NCBI GenBank assembly: GCA_015065325.1 | Contig: SVQO01000007.1 | Coordinates: forward strand, 29,804-93,803 | Direction of reading: 5' to 3' | DNA length: 64,000 bases | Source: Oscillospiraceae bacterium | GTDB taxonomy: Bacteria > Bacillota > Clostridia > Oscillospirales > SIG627 | Shown here: piece by piece, positions 38,024 through 45,883 of the stretch | Numbering within the stretch: position 1 is the stretch's first letter | How the letters are laid out: every line of letters starts with the position of its first letter | Notes under the pieces: model-generated | What the model saw: only the letters and a program-made list of their open reading frames with translations | Told to the model about the DNA's origin: nothing | Databases searched by the model: none | Position numbers and translations under genes: made by a program

Positions 38024-39223
38024 TTATTTCTTGAAGATCTGAGGAATGGCTTTGTCGTTGTAGGTGGTCATACGCTGAGCGCCTTTTGCGGTGATCAGAT
38101 AGCAGTCCTCAACACGGAAGGAGCCCCATTCCATTCCCTTAAAATATGCGTCAATACAGATCGCCATGCCTTCTTCGATGATTCTCTTGTTGTTGACGGA
38201 GAATACGGGAGCTTCGCATTCCAGCATACCGGTGCTGTGAAGGCTTCCGTAGGGACAATAGTCAATATAACCGTACTTGGTCAGATAATCGGTGTAAGCG
38301 TTCAGTACGACGTCGCAGGGGGTACCGGGAACCATCAAAGCACTTGCTTCATTGAGAGCTTCATAAGCGCAAAGAACGGCGTCTGTGATCTTCTGGGGAA
38401 TTTCGCCGAGTACGAGGGGACTGCAGCAAATACCGTTATAGCCTTCGTAGCATACACCTGCTGCAAGATTGATGATCTCGCTTTCCCCGATCTGGCGCAT
38501 GGTATTCTTGCACATGCTGATAAAGGAATTCTTGGGACCGGTTGCTACCATAGGAGAAAATGCCTGAACGTAACTTTCGGCACCAAGGGTCATCATTTCT
38601 GCTTCAAACATACCTTCGATGTGTCTTTCGGTCATTCCTTTTTCGATTCTGGGTACCACGTTTTCAAAGAGCTTCGTGGTCATTTCCCAGTTGGTTTTCA
38701 AAAGCTCGATTTCCGCCGGGCTCTTTCTGATTCTCTGCTCGTAGTGAATATCGTCGCAGTCAACGATCTCTGCTTCTGAGAATACTTTTTTCAGCTTGTT
38801 CATAATGATTGCTGGGAAGATCAGTCTGCCGATGAAGCCAACTTTCTTTGCACCGGGATGCTCTGCTTTAACCTGCTTGAAAAGCTCCTCGAAGTCAAGC
38901 TGCCCCTCGGTATCGTATTCGAAGCCGCTGACTTCGCCGATCTCCGGAAGAATTGCAATGCGGCTGTTCGGAAGTTTGTTTTCGACTTGGCAGTAATCGT
39001 AGGAAGCCTGTCCGCTGCAGACGATTACCTCACCTTCGGCAGGGATCACGATTGCGGAATTTTCGTTTACGGGTGCAAATCCGCAATAGTAGCGAACGAT
39101 TGCAATTTCCAGCAGGTTAGAATAACCGACCACGATATCGATTCCGTTTTCTGCCATCTTTGCGCGCAGTGCATCAACTCTTGCTTGAAATTCTTTTCCT
39201 TCAATGGGCTTTGCGTAGTACAT
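38024..39223 (-). CDS. M24 (pita-bread fold) peptidase-like protein with altered metal site
   Basis: 399 residues: an N-terminal creatinase-like domain and a C-terminal pita-bread domain. Of the five metal ligands of M24 peptidases, the first Asp is Asn252 (INLAAGVCYEGYNG), the second falls in GICCSP with no Asp, and the Glu after GM is Asp358. Only the His (GSLHSTGMLECEAP, His329) and last Glu (FRVED, Glu372) remain. A two-metal aminopeptidase is therefore unlikely; creatinase itself uses this fold without metal, so a metal-free C-N hydrolase is one option. CAGGAGG precedes the ATG. Second gene of the operon. Confidence 0.8.
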   Translation of the reverse strand: MYYAKPIEGKEFQARVDALRAKMAENGIDIVVGYSNLLEIAIVRYYCGFAPVNENSAIVIPAEGEVIVCSGQASYDYCQVENKLPNSRIAILPEIGEVSGFEYDTEGQLDFEELFKQVKAEHPGAKKVGFIGRLIFPAIIMNKLKKVFSEAEIVDCDDIHYEQRIRKSPAEIELLKTNWEMTTKLFENVVPRIEKGMTERHIEGMFEAEMMTLGAESYVQAFSPMVATGPKNSFISMCKNTMRQIGESEIINLAAGVCYEGYNGICCSPLVLGEIPQKITDAVLCAYEALNEASALMVPGTPCDVVLNAYTDYLTKYGYIDYCPYGSLHSTGMLECEAPVFSVNNKRIIEEGMAICIDAYFKGMEWGSFRVEDCYLITAKGAQRMTTYNDKAIPQIFKK

Positions 39224-39243
39224 AATTGTCCTCCTGAATATAA

Positions 39244-40122
39244 TTATTCTGTAATTATTTTTTCCGCCTTTTCGCGGTATTGAACCGGTGTGATTCCGTA
39301 GTGTTTTTTAAATACGGAGTCAAAGTATTTTACCTCTCGAAACCCAAGATCATCTGAAATGTCGGAGATGCTTTTATCCGACTCAGTCAGAAGCCTTGTT
39401 GCTTCTTCGATCTTCAATCGATTGAAGCAAGTGATCAGGGATTCTCCGGTTTGGCTTTTGAATGTTTTACAAATGTAGGAGCGTGAGTAATTGAATCGTT
39501 CACATACGTCATTCAGAGCAATTTTCTTGTGAATGTTTTCGCGAAGGTAACGTAAAATAGCGTTAACCAGGTCTTGATGAAAATTGCGATCGCTGAAGAA
39601 TTCGATCTTCGAGCCCCCTTCAGCAGAAAGTTCTCGGACCAAGCAGATCAAAAGGTATTCAAGCTGCAAAAGAAGTGCTTGCTGTCCACCGAAAACAGGG
39701 GTATCCAAAACCTGCAGATGATCGCTCTCATTCAATCGAAATGTGTTTTGACATTCTTTCATAATGAGGTTCATACAAGAATGAATTTCTTGACCGAAGG
39801 GGAAAACGTACTCGGAGATTGCATCCAAAGCTTGAGAAAAACTGTCAAAACATACGACGAAAGCTTTGCTTCGGTTTCCATGATTGGAAAAATACGAATG
39901 TCTTTTGTTGGGGGAGATCAAAATCAGTTGGTTCTCGGAAATCGGATGCTCTTGGTTGTCAATGCGAACGGTAATACTGCCGCCGAATACAAAACATAGT
40001 TCCCAAAAGTCGTGAAATTCTTCGTAATTACGGTACTTTCCTTCAAAATCCAAAAATTCCGACGTGATCAGCTCTTTTATGTCAATTACGTTGCAGATCC
40101 TATGTCGAAGGTAAGTTTTCAT
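39244..40122 (-). CDS. AraC-family regulator heading the six-gene operon
   Basis: 292 residues from the ATG at 40122, which has GGAGGAATCGG just before it. The N-terminal cupin-type sensor (EFHDFWELCFVFGG) is followed by two helix-turn-helix motifs ending in LGFREVKYFDSVFKKHYGITPVQYR. It lies 20 bp ahead of the M24-like gene on the same strand, so it is likely both the first gene and the regulator of the operon. Confidence 0.88.
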   Translation of the reverse strand: MKTYLRHRICNVIDIKELITSEFLDFEGKYRNYEEFHDFWELCFVFGGSITVRIDNQEHPISENQLILISPNKRHSYFSNHGNRSKAFVVCFDSFSQALDAISEYVFPFGQEIHSCMNLIMKECQNTFRLNESDHLQVLDTPVFGGQQALLLQLEYLLICLVRELSAEGGSKIEFFSDRNFHQDLVNAILRYLRENIHKKIALNDVCERFNYSRSYICKTFKSQTGESLITCFNRLKIEEATRLLTESDKSISDISDDLGFREVKYFDSVFKKHYGITPVQYREKAEKIITE

Positions 40123-40157
40123 CCGATTCCTCCAAAAAGCAAGCATGCTTTGTTACA

Positions 40158-40186
40158 ATTATAATTTAAGCGCAAAACGTTGTAAA
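40158..40186 (-). promoter_or_regulatory. Promoter of the six-gene operon
   Basis: On the minus strand, TTTACA (40181-40186), a 17 bp spacer and TATAAT (40158-40163). Confidence 0.65.
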
Positions 40187-40448
40187 TCTGAAATCTTCTA
40201 TATAAGTACCAAAATATTATTCTCAATTTGGTGATAAAGAAAATTTTGTCGTGCAAATTGCTAAATTTGATCAAGCAGAGCAATTCTGTTTTGGTGCTTT
40301 ATCCAAAGTTGGTTATATTTTATATGCTTTTAAGTAAAAATTCAACACTTTTCCGCATATATTTCTTTTAATACTTGATATCTTTTAAAAAAAGAGTAAA
40401 ATGATACCGTGACAAGTTGGCGTTCGTTTATCATGTAATTTTAGTTGC
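40187..40448. other. AT-rich intergenic region
   Basis: About 260 bases between divergent promoters, with many short A and T tracts. No open frame or hairpin is convincing. It may hold binding sites for the AraC regulator, but I see no clear repeat. Confidence 0.4.
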
Positions 40449-40477
40449 TTGAAAAAAATAATTTTGTCTGTTACAAT
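40449..40477 (+). promoter_or_regulatory. nagB promoter
   Basis: TTGAAA (40449-40454), a 17 bp spacer and TACAAT (40472-40477). Confidence 0.65.
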
Positions 40478-40509
40478 AAACGTAATAATTTGATTGGAGA
40501 GTGAATTCT

Positions 40510-41295
40510 ATGAAACTGATTATTAAAGACAATTATGCAGAAATGAGTTTGTGGGCTGCAAATCACATTGCCAATGCGATCAATGCACATAGAGAAGACC
40601 GTCCCTTCGTACTGGGCCTTCCTACCGGTTCTTCTCCTCTCGGTGTGTATAAAAACCTGATTGAAATGAACCGTGCAGGTGAAGTCAGCTTCAAAAACGT
40701 GGTTACGTTCAACATGGATGAATACGTCGGCTTGCCACGTGAGCACGATCAAAGTTATTGGTATTTTATGCACGATAATTTCTTTAACCATATTGATATT
40801 CCTGCCGAAAACGTCAATATTCTCAACGGTATGGCTGAGGATCTTGAGGCAGAGTGTCAGAGATATGAAGATAAGATCGCCTCTTACGGCGGAATCGATC
40901 TGTTTCTTGGCGGCAGTGGTGTTGACGGTCACATTGCTTTCAACGAACCATTTACCTCTCTTAATTCCCGCACCGGTGTGCGTGCTCTGACCGAAGACAC
41001 TTTGATCGTAAACTCCAGATTCTTTGGAAACGATCCCGAGAAGGTTCCGAAGACTGCCCTTTCCGTCGGCGTTGGTACCGTTTGCGATTCCAAGGAGGTT
41101 CTTCTTGTTATTAACGGTCACGCAAAAGCTCGCGCTCTCCGTCATTGCGTAGAGGGTGGAGTAGATCACGCTTGGACTATCAGTGCACTGCAGCTCCATC
41201 CCAATGGTGTGATCGCTTGCGACGAGGCTGCCTGCGGCGAATTGAAGCTTGATACTTATAAATACTTCAAAGAGATTTATAAGAACGAGCAGTAA
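40510..41295 (+). CDS. nagB: Glucosamine-6-phosphate deaminase
   Basis: 261 residues from the ATG at 40510 (GGAG upstream; an in-frame GTG at 40501 is less likely). Motifs: [13 protein letters not shown] (phosphate loop), FNMDEYVGL with the catalytic Asp, [13 protein letters not shown] with the ring-opening Asp and His. It converts glucosamine-6-phosphate to fructose-6-phosphate and ammonia, finishing the route begun by NagA. The ammonia released is of interest given the two ammonia-type amidotransferases in this window. It stands alone with its own promoter and terminator. Confidence 0.95.
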   Translation: MKLIIKDNYAEMSLWAANHIANAINAHREDRPFVLGLPTGSSPLGVYKNLIEMNRAGEVSFKNVVTFNMDEYVGLPREHDQSYWYFMHDNFFNHIDIPAENVNILNGMAEDLEAECQRYEDKIASYGGIDLFLGGSGVDGHIAFNEPFTSLNSRTGVRALTEDTLIVNSRFFGNDPEKVPKTALSVGVGTVCDSKEVLLVINGHAKARALRHCVEGGVDHAWTISALQLHPNGVIACDEAACGELKLDTYKYFKEIYKNEQ

Positions 41296-41303
41296 TTTTT
41301 CTG

Positions 41304-41330
41304 AAAGAGTCGATCGCAGATCGGCTCTTT
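41304..41330 (+). terminator. nagB terminator
   Basis: 12 bp stem with one G-T pair (41304-41315 with 41319-41330) ending in T residues. Confidence 0.75.
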
Positions 41331-41361
41331 TCTGATGAATTGATGAAAAGGGGAGAATAGA

Positions 41362-42030
41362 ATGCTTCGGCTTGCGTTGAACGCTATTGTGAAATACTTA
41401 TCGGGGTTGTTTCTGGTAGGTGTGTTATTGTTTCTTCCCGCCGGTACTTTTTCATTTTTTAATGCATGGCTTTTGATTGCACTCCTTTTTGGTCCGATGC
41501 TCCTATTTGGAATCATTCTTTTACTGAAGGATCCTGGATTGCTGCAAAAAAGATTGGACGCGAAGGAAGCGGAGAAAACCCAAAAAAGAGTGGTTGCATT
41601 GTTCGGGCTTTTGTTTGTTGCGGGATTTGTTCTTGCCGGATTGAATCATCGGTTCGCTTGGTCTGTATTACCCGATACCGTTGTTGTAACCGGTGCTATA
41701 CTTTTATTGATTTCCTACGGCTTATATGTTGAAGTGATGCGGGAAAACGCTTTTCTTTCACGCACCGTAAAGGTGCAGAGCGGACAGCGTGTCGTTGATA
41801 CCGGACTATATGGTTTCGTTCGTCATCCTATGTATGCGGTTACACTACTCCTGTTTATGTCTTTTGCCTTGGTTTTGGGTTGTTTTTGGAGTTTTTTGTG
41901 CTTTCTTGGATTTGTGCCATTGTTCGTGATTCGCATTGTGAATGAAGAAAAGGTTCTTGAAAGAGATTTGTGTGGCTATTCAGATTATAAATTGAAGGTT
42001 AAATTTCGTTTGCTTCCTTTTATTTGGTAA
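41362..42030 (+). CDS. Isoprenylcysteine carboxyl methyltransferase-family membrane protein
   Basis: 222 residues with five or six membrane helices. TGLYGFVRHPMYAVTLLL contains the R-H-P-x-Y motif of the ICMT/PEMT membrane methyltransferases, and the C-terminal NEEKVLE...GYSDYKLKVKFRLLPF is the second conserved block; both bind SAM in this group. Bacteria have no prenylated proteins, so the acceptor is probably a lipid or small molecule and is not known. GGGGAG precedes the ATG. Single gene between two terminators. Confidence 0.85.
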   Translation: MLRLALNAIVKYLSGLFLVGVLLFLPAGTFSFFNAWLLIALLFGPMLLFGIILLLKDPGLLQKRLDAKEAEKTQKRVVALFGLLFVAGFVLAGLNHRFAWSVLPDTVVVTGAILLLISYGLYVEVMRENAFLSRTVKVQSGQRVVDTGLYGFVRHPMYAVTLLLFMSFALVLGCFWSFLCFLGFVPLFVIRIVNEEKVLERDLCGYSDYKLKVKFRLLPFIW

Positions 42031-42031
42031 A

Positions 42032-42057
42032 AAACAGCAGAATTTTCTGCTGTTTTT
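42032..42057 (+). terminator. Terminator after the membrane methyltransferase gene
   Basis: AACAGCAGAA/TTCTGCTGTT stem followed by seven or more T, directly after the stop codon. Confidence 0.85.
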
Positions 42058-42108
42058 TTATTTCGCAGTTTAATTTTGCAAAAAAAGTTAAAATATTGAA
42101 TTTTTCTC

Positions 42109-42137
42109 TTTACCTTTGTCGAAAAATAAGATATACT
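42109..42137 (+). promoter_or_regulatory. pfp promoter
   Basis: TTTACC (42109-42114), a 17 bp spacer and TATACT (42132-42137). Confidence 0.6.
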
Positions 42138-42182
42138 ACTTTGGTAGGCATCAACAAAACTATATAGTAAGGAGTGTATATT

Positions 42183-43841
42183 ATGAAACTTTCACCTCTT
42201 CAGATGTCAAGATATCAATACAATCCCAAGCTTCCCGGAATGCTCAGAAACGGTATTTCCGAGATCTGCGTACAGAATGGAAGCGCCACAGAAAGCGTAG
42301 CAGATCAGGAGAAGATCAAGGCGCTTTTTCCCAACACTTACGGTAAAAATGAGATCACCTTCAAAAAGGGGCAGAATACTTCTGCAGCCAAAAAGCAAGT
42401 TGTTGGTGTTATTCTTTCAGGAGGACAAGCTCCCGGAGGACACAACGTTATTTGTGGTCTCTACGATGCTTTGAAGGCTACTGACGCAGAGAACGTACTG
42501 TATGGCTTCAAGGGAGGTCCCAGTGGTCTTTTGGAAGATGATTATATCATTTTTGATGATGATTATATCAATCAGTACAGAAATACCGGTGGCTTTGACA
42601 TCATCGGCTCCGGCAGAACCAAGCTTGAAAGTGAAGAGCAGTTTGCTGTGGTTGCCGAGGTTTGCAAGAAACACGGAATTACCGCTATCGTTATCATTGG
42701 CGGGGACGATTCCAATACCAATGCTGCAGTTCTTGCAGAGTACTTTGCGGCTAACAATACCGGCGTACAGGTAATCGGTTGCCCCAAGACCATCGATGGT
42801 GACCTGAAAAATGAGGACATTGAGTGCTCCTTCGGCTTCGATACCGCAACCAAGACCTACAGCGAAATGATCGGTAATATTGGCAGAGATGCCAATTCTG
42901 CAAAGAAGTACTGGCATTTTGTTAAGGTTATGGGACGCTCTGCTTCTCACGTAGCTCTCGAGTGTGCTCTTGAAACTCAGCCGAACATCTGTCTTATCGG
43001 TGAGGAAGTGGCCGCAAAGAAGATGTCTTTGTCCGAAATTGCAAATTACATTGCCGATTCTGTTGCGAACAGAGCTGCTAAGGGGTGGAATTTCGGTGTT
43101 GCTATCATTCCCGAGGGCATCGTAGAGTTCGTTCCTGAATTTTCGGTTCTTATTGCCGAGATCAACGAACTCCTTGCCGGTGAAAAGACGGAAGCATTCA
43201 ATGCACTTCCTACCTGGAAAGATAAGTACGATTTCATTGAAAACGGCTTGACCAAGGAGTCTATGGCTGTGTTTGCGATCCTTCCCGAGAGCATTCAGCA
43301 GCAGCTCTTCCTTGAGCGCGATCCTCACGGTAACGTTCAGGTATCTTTGATCGAATCCGAGAAACTCTTCTCCGAGCTTGTTAAGAATAATCTTGCTGCC
43401 AGAAAAGCCGAAGGAACCTACAAGGGTAAGTTTACCCCCATTCATCACTTCTTCGGTTACGAAGGACGCTGTGCATTCCCCTCAAACTTTGATGCAGACT
43501 ACTGTTACTCCTTGGGTTATAACGCCTTTATGCTGATTCAGTACGGTTATACCGGATATCTTTCCAAGGTTTCTAATCTGTCCAAGCCCGCAGAGGAGTG
43601 GGTAGCCGGTGGTATGCCCATTACTAAGATGATGAATATCGAGAGAAGAAACGGCAAAGATAAGCCCGTTATTCGCAAGGCTCTCGTTGAGTTGGATGGA
43701 AAACCCTTCAAATATTTCGAAGAACGCAGAGCAGAATGGGCGGTCGAGACTTGTTATACTTATCCCGGTGCCATCCAGTACTATGGTCCTTCCGAGGTAT
43801 GTGATCTTACCACCAGAACCCTGTCTCTCGAGCAGGAATAA
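42183..43841 (+). CDS. pfp: Diphosphate-dependent 6-phosphofructokinase
   Basis: 552 residues from the ATG at 42183, 8 bp after AAGGAG. This is the long PFP form. [11 protein letters not shown] forms the phosphate loop; GGDDSNTNA has Asp in the position that marks PPi rather than ATP use; PKTIDGDL carries the catalytic Asp; and KVMGRSASH is the fructose-6-phosphate site. The enzyme reversibly phosphorylates fructose-6-phosphate with pyrophosphate, which spares ATP in a fermenting cell. Single gene with its own promoter and terminator. Confidence 0.94.
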   Translation: MKLSPLQMSRYQYNPKLPGMLRNGISEICVQNGSATESVADQEKIKALFPNTYGKNEITFKKGQNTSAAKKQVVGVILSGGQAPGGHNVICGLYDALKATDAENVLYGFKGGPSGLLEDDYIIFDDDYINQYRNTGGFDIIGSGRTKLESEEQFAVVAEVCKKHGITAIVIIGGDDSNTNAAVLAEYFAANNTGVQVIGCPKTIDGDLKNEDIECSFGFDTATKTYSEMIGNIGRDANSAKKYWHFVKVMGRSASHVALECALETQPNICLIGEEVAAKKMSLSEIANYIADSVANRAAKGWNFGVAIIPEGIVEFVPEFSVLIAEINELLAGEKTEAFNALPTWKDKYDFIENGLTKESMAVFAILPESIQQQLFLERDPHGNVQVSLIESEKLFSELVKNNLAARKAEGTYKGKFTPIHHFFGYEGRCAFPSNFDADYCYSLGYNAFMLIQYGYTGYLSKVSNLSKPAEEWVAGGMPITKMMNIERRNGKDKPVIRKALVELDGKPFKYFEERRAEWAVETCYTYPGAIQYYGPSEVCDLTTRTLSLEQE

Positions 43842-43860
43842 ACAGGTATTCTTTTCTAAA

Positions 43861-43887
43861 AAACTGATCGATTTTTTCGGTCAGTTT
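43861..43887 (+). terminator. pfp terminator
   Basis: AAACTGATCGA (43861-43871) pairs with TCGGTCAGTTT (43877-43887) with a G-T pair, followed by T. Confidence 0.85.
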
Positions 43888-43900
43888 TTTTATATAATAC

Positions 43901-43929
43901 TTGAAAAAAAATGATTTGCATTGTATAAT
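43901..43929 (+). promoter_or_regulatory. Promoter of the dual-HTH regulator
   Basis: TTGAAA (43901-43906), a 17 bp spacer and TATAAT (43924-43929). The -10 box touches the first of three palindromic operators. Confidence 0.75.
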
Positions 43930-44005
43930 TGTTCGCAGAACGAATAATAATTGTTCGTTTGGCGAATAATTGTTTGAGTTAAATATTGTTCGTTGAGCGA
44001 ATAAT
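43928..44005. promoter_or_regulatory. Three tandem palindromic operators
   Basis: Three copies of a 21 bp palindrome, ATTGTTCG-N5-CGAATAAT, at 43928-43948, 43950-43970 and 43985-44005. The arms are identical in all three while the 5-base centres differ (CAGAA, TTTGG, TTGAG), which points to selection for protein binding. Spacing is 22 and 35 bp, about two and three helical turns. They overlap the -10 and the start of transcription, so a bound protein should repress the gene at 44021, most simply its own product. Confidence 0.8.
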
Positions 44006-44020
44006 ACGTGTGGGGGGACT

Positions 44021-45274
44021 ATGGATTTATTTCAGGATTACGTAAAAATCGAAGAAATTGCAAAGGATTGGGGCGTTTCTTCGCGACGTGTTCAGATCCT
44101 TTGCGCCGAAGGGAGAATCGATGGAGCAACGCGCTTTGGAAGGGAGTGGATGATCCCGAAGAATGCTTTGAAACCCCTTGATGGCAGAACGAAAAGCGGT
44201 AGATCGGTCTCTTCCGGATCTGCTCATGCCGCGATGCCGCGAAAAACTCCTTTTTTGCATATGACGGACCTCTATTCATCCCCGGGCACTGCTGAGGAAA
44301 GTATCGCCGCGCTTTCGGATAATCCCGAGGCGCAGACTCTTCTTGCTGCGGGAATTTACTATTCAAGAGGGGAGTATGAGAAAGCGTATGAAAGGTGCTA
44401 TCACCTTTTGCCAAAGCACTCTGGATTTTATTCGGTAATATCTGCCGGTATGCTCCTTGCATTGTGTGCGATCTGGAGAGGAGATTTGAATCTATGGAGA
44501 CAGGCAAAGATCCATATTGCTGAAGCTCCTGCAAAAACTAAGGGAGATCTTGATATTCTTGCTCTTTCTCTGGTAGTTGTGGACAGTATGCTTTACGATG
44601 TAAATGATTTTCCGGAATGGTTTAAGATCGGGCGTTTCGAGCTTTTGCATAAAGATGCACTTCCCGTTGCTAAAATGGCATATACAAAGTACCTGTATGC
44701 TTCGGCTTTTGCGATTGCAACCAAGGAGCACGAAGCCAATGGCATTCAGGGACTTACGCTGATGTCGATCCTTCCGTTTTCTGTAGAGCCTATGATCTCA
44801 CAGGCAATGGCAGACAATTCGCTTATCTCTGAAATTTATCTGAGGCTGTCCTGTGCTACGATTTATCACAACTGCGGCAACGATGAACAGGCGATCTTTC
44901 ATCTCGACCGAGCGATACGCCTGGCCGCGCCGGATCGTTTGTACGGCATTCTTGCAGAATACCGCCGAACCTTGGATTCCTTAATGGAGCAAAGGGTAAA
45001 TGCCTTCGATCCTTCTCTCTGGCAACGAATTAAACCTCTGTATGAAATTTACGTTGAAAATTGGTCAAAGCTTAGCGGAGCCGTTCGAGGAAGGACGATC
45101 GCAACAACTCTGTCACCTAAACAGCGCGAGGTTGCAAAGCTTGCGGCTTTTGGCTTGAAAAACGAAGAAATTGCTTCTTCGTTGAATATGTCTTTGTCAG
45201 CGGTTAAGCTTGCTATAGCCGGTGTCAGCAGTAAAACGGGTATGTCCAGAAAAGAGTTTGCAGCGATTTTGTAA
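44021..45274 (+). CDS. Regulator with two DNA-binding domains (excisionase-like and LuxR-type)
   Basis: 417 residues. The first 55 residues form an excisionase/MerR-like helix-turn-helix (IEEIAKDWGVSSRRVQILCAEGRIDGA...REWMIP). The centre, about residues 95-340, is helical and repeats-like. The end has a LuxR/GerE helix-turn-helix: LSPKQREVAKLAAFGLKNEEIASSLNMSLSAVK. No receiver or ATPase domain is present. It sits under three palindromes that it may bind itself, and upstream of a small protein and the giant adhesin on the same strand, which may be targets. Confidence 0.8.
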   Translation: MDLFQDYVKIEEIAKDWGVSSRRVQILCAEGRIDGATRFGREWMIPKNALKPLDGRTKSGRSVSSGSAHAAMPRKTPFLHMTDLYSSPGTAEESIAALSDNPEAQTLLAAGIYYSRGEYEKAYERCYHLLPKHSGFYSVISAGMLLALCAIWRGDLNLWRQAKIHIAEAPAKTKGDLDILALSLVVVDSMLYDVNDFPEWFKIGRFELLHKDALPVAKMAYTKYLYASAFAIATKEHEANGIQGLTLMSILPFSVEPMISQAMADNSLISEIYLRLSCATIYHNCGNDEQAIFHLDRAIRLAAPDRLYGILAEYRRTLDSLMEQRVNAFDPSLWQRIKPLYEIYVENWSKLSGAVRGRTIATTLSPKQREVAKLAAFGLKNEEIASSLNMSLSAVKLAIAGVSSKTGMSRKEFAAIL

Positions 45275-45350
45275 TTTGCTCGGCTATTTTTGGCTGAAAT
45301 TGGTCGTATTGTTTTTTAAAAAAATGGCTGATTTTTTTTGTTTTGGAGGA

Positions 45351-45379
45351 TTGTGCGTTTTTCAACCTCTTGATACAAT
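45351..45379 (+). promoter_or_regulatory. Promoter of the small cysteine-bearing protein
   Basis: TTGTGC (45351-45356), a 17 bp spacer and TACAAT (45374-45379). Confidence 0.55.
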
Positions 45380-45423
45380 ATCATTGTAAAAACAGACAGA
45401 TTTATGTTTCAAAAGGAGCGTAT

Positions 45424-45807
45424 ATGTTTTCTATCATGTTCGACACAAATAAGGCACCCCCCGTCGTGCCCAAAGAAGGTGACCTCTATAAGGAGGTTAC
45501 CATTGGTGGCAAGACCTTTCGGCTGTTCTACGGTTATTATGAAGAATTTGAGCGCGAGGGGCAATACAATGATCCGATGCCCATTTATCCCGATCTTCAA
45601 GAAGAACCGATTTTTACCGATGATGGTGAACCGATTATAACTGCCATCCAGGATGTTTGCGAGCATTATAGTGGCAAGCCAAATGCGATCGGAGACGGAT
45701 GCATAGACTGTCTTTTTTTCGAACAGTGTGAGGAATTATTCGGGATTTGTAAAAATAAAAGCAGAAAACAGGTTTCCGAAATTCAGACGAATGTTCAGGA
45801 TGAATAA
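45424..45807 (+). CDS. Small protein of unknown function with a C-terminal cysteine cluster
   Basis: 127 residues from the ATG at 45424, which follows AAAGGAG; the frame is open further upstream but has no ribosome site there. I do not recognise it. It is acidic and rich in Pro, Tyr and Glu, has no signal peptide or membrane segment, and ends with a cluster of five cysteines and one His (DVCEHYSG, then GCIDCLFFEQC and GIC) that could hold a metal or iron-sulfur cluster. It lies between the dual-HTH regulator and the adhesin. Confidence 0.75.
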   Translation: MFSIMFDTNKAPPVVPKEGDLYKEVTIGGKTFRLFYGYYEEFEREGQYNDPMPIYPDLQEEPIFTDDGEPIITAIQDVCEHYSGKPNAIGDGCIDCLFFEQCEELFGICKNKSRKQVSEIQTNVQDE

Positions 45808-45883
45808 AGGATCTATTTTGTCAAGATATCATTCGATTATTCTACATTTTGATTTTTAGTGCTATTTATTTAGGAGAAATAAA

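Noticed and set aside
42417..43448. 343-codon minus-strand open frame opposite pfp
   Set aside because: Shadow of pfp.
43928..44005. CRISPR array from the three 21 bp palindromes
   Set aside because: Only three copies, spacing of 1 and 14 bp between them, and overlap with a promoter; operators fit better.
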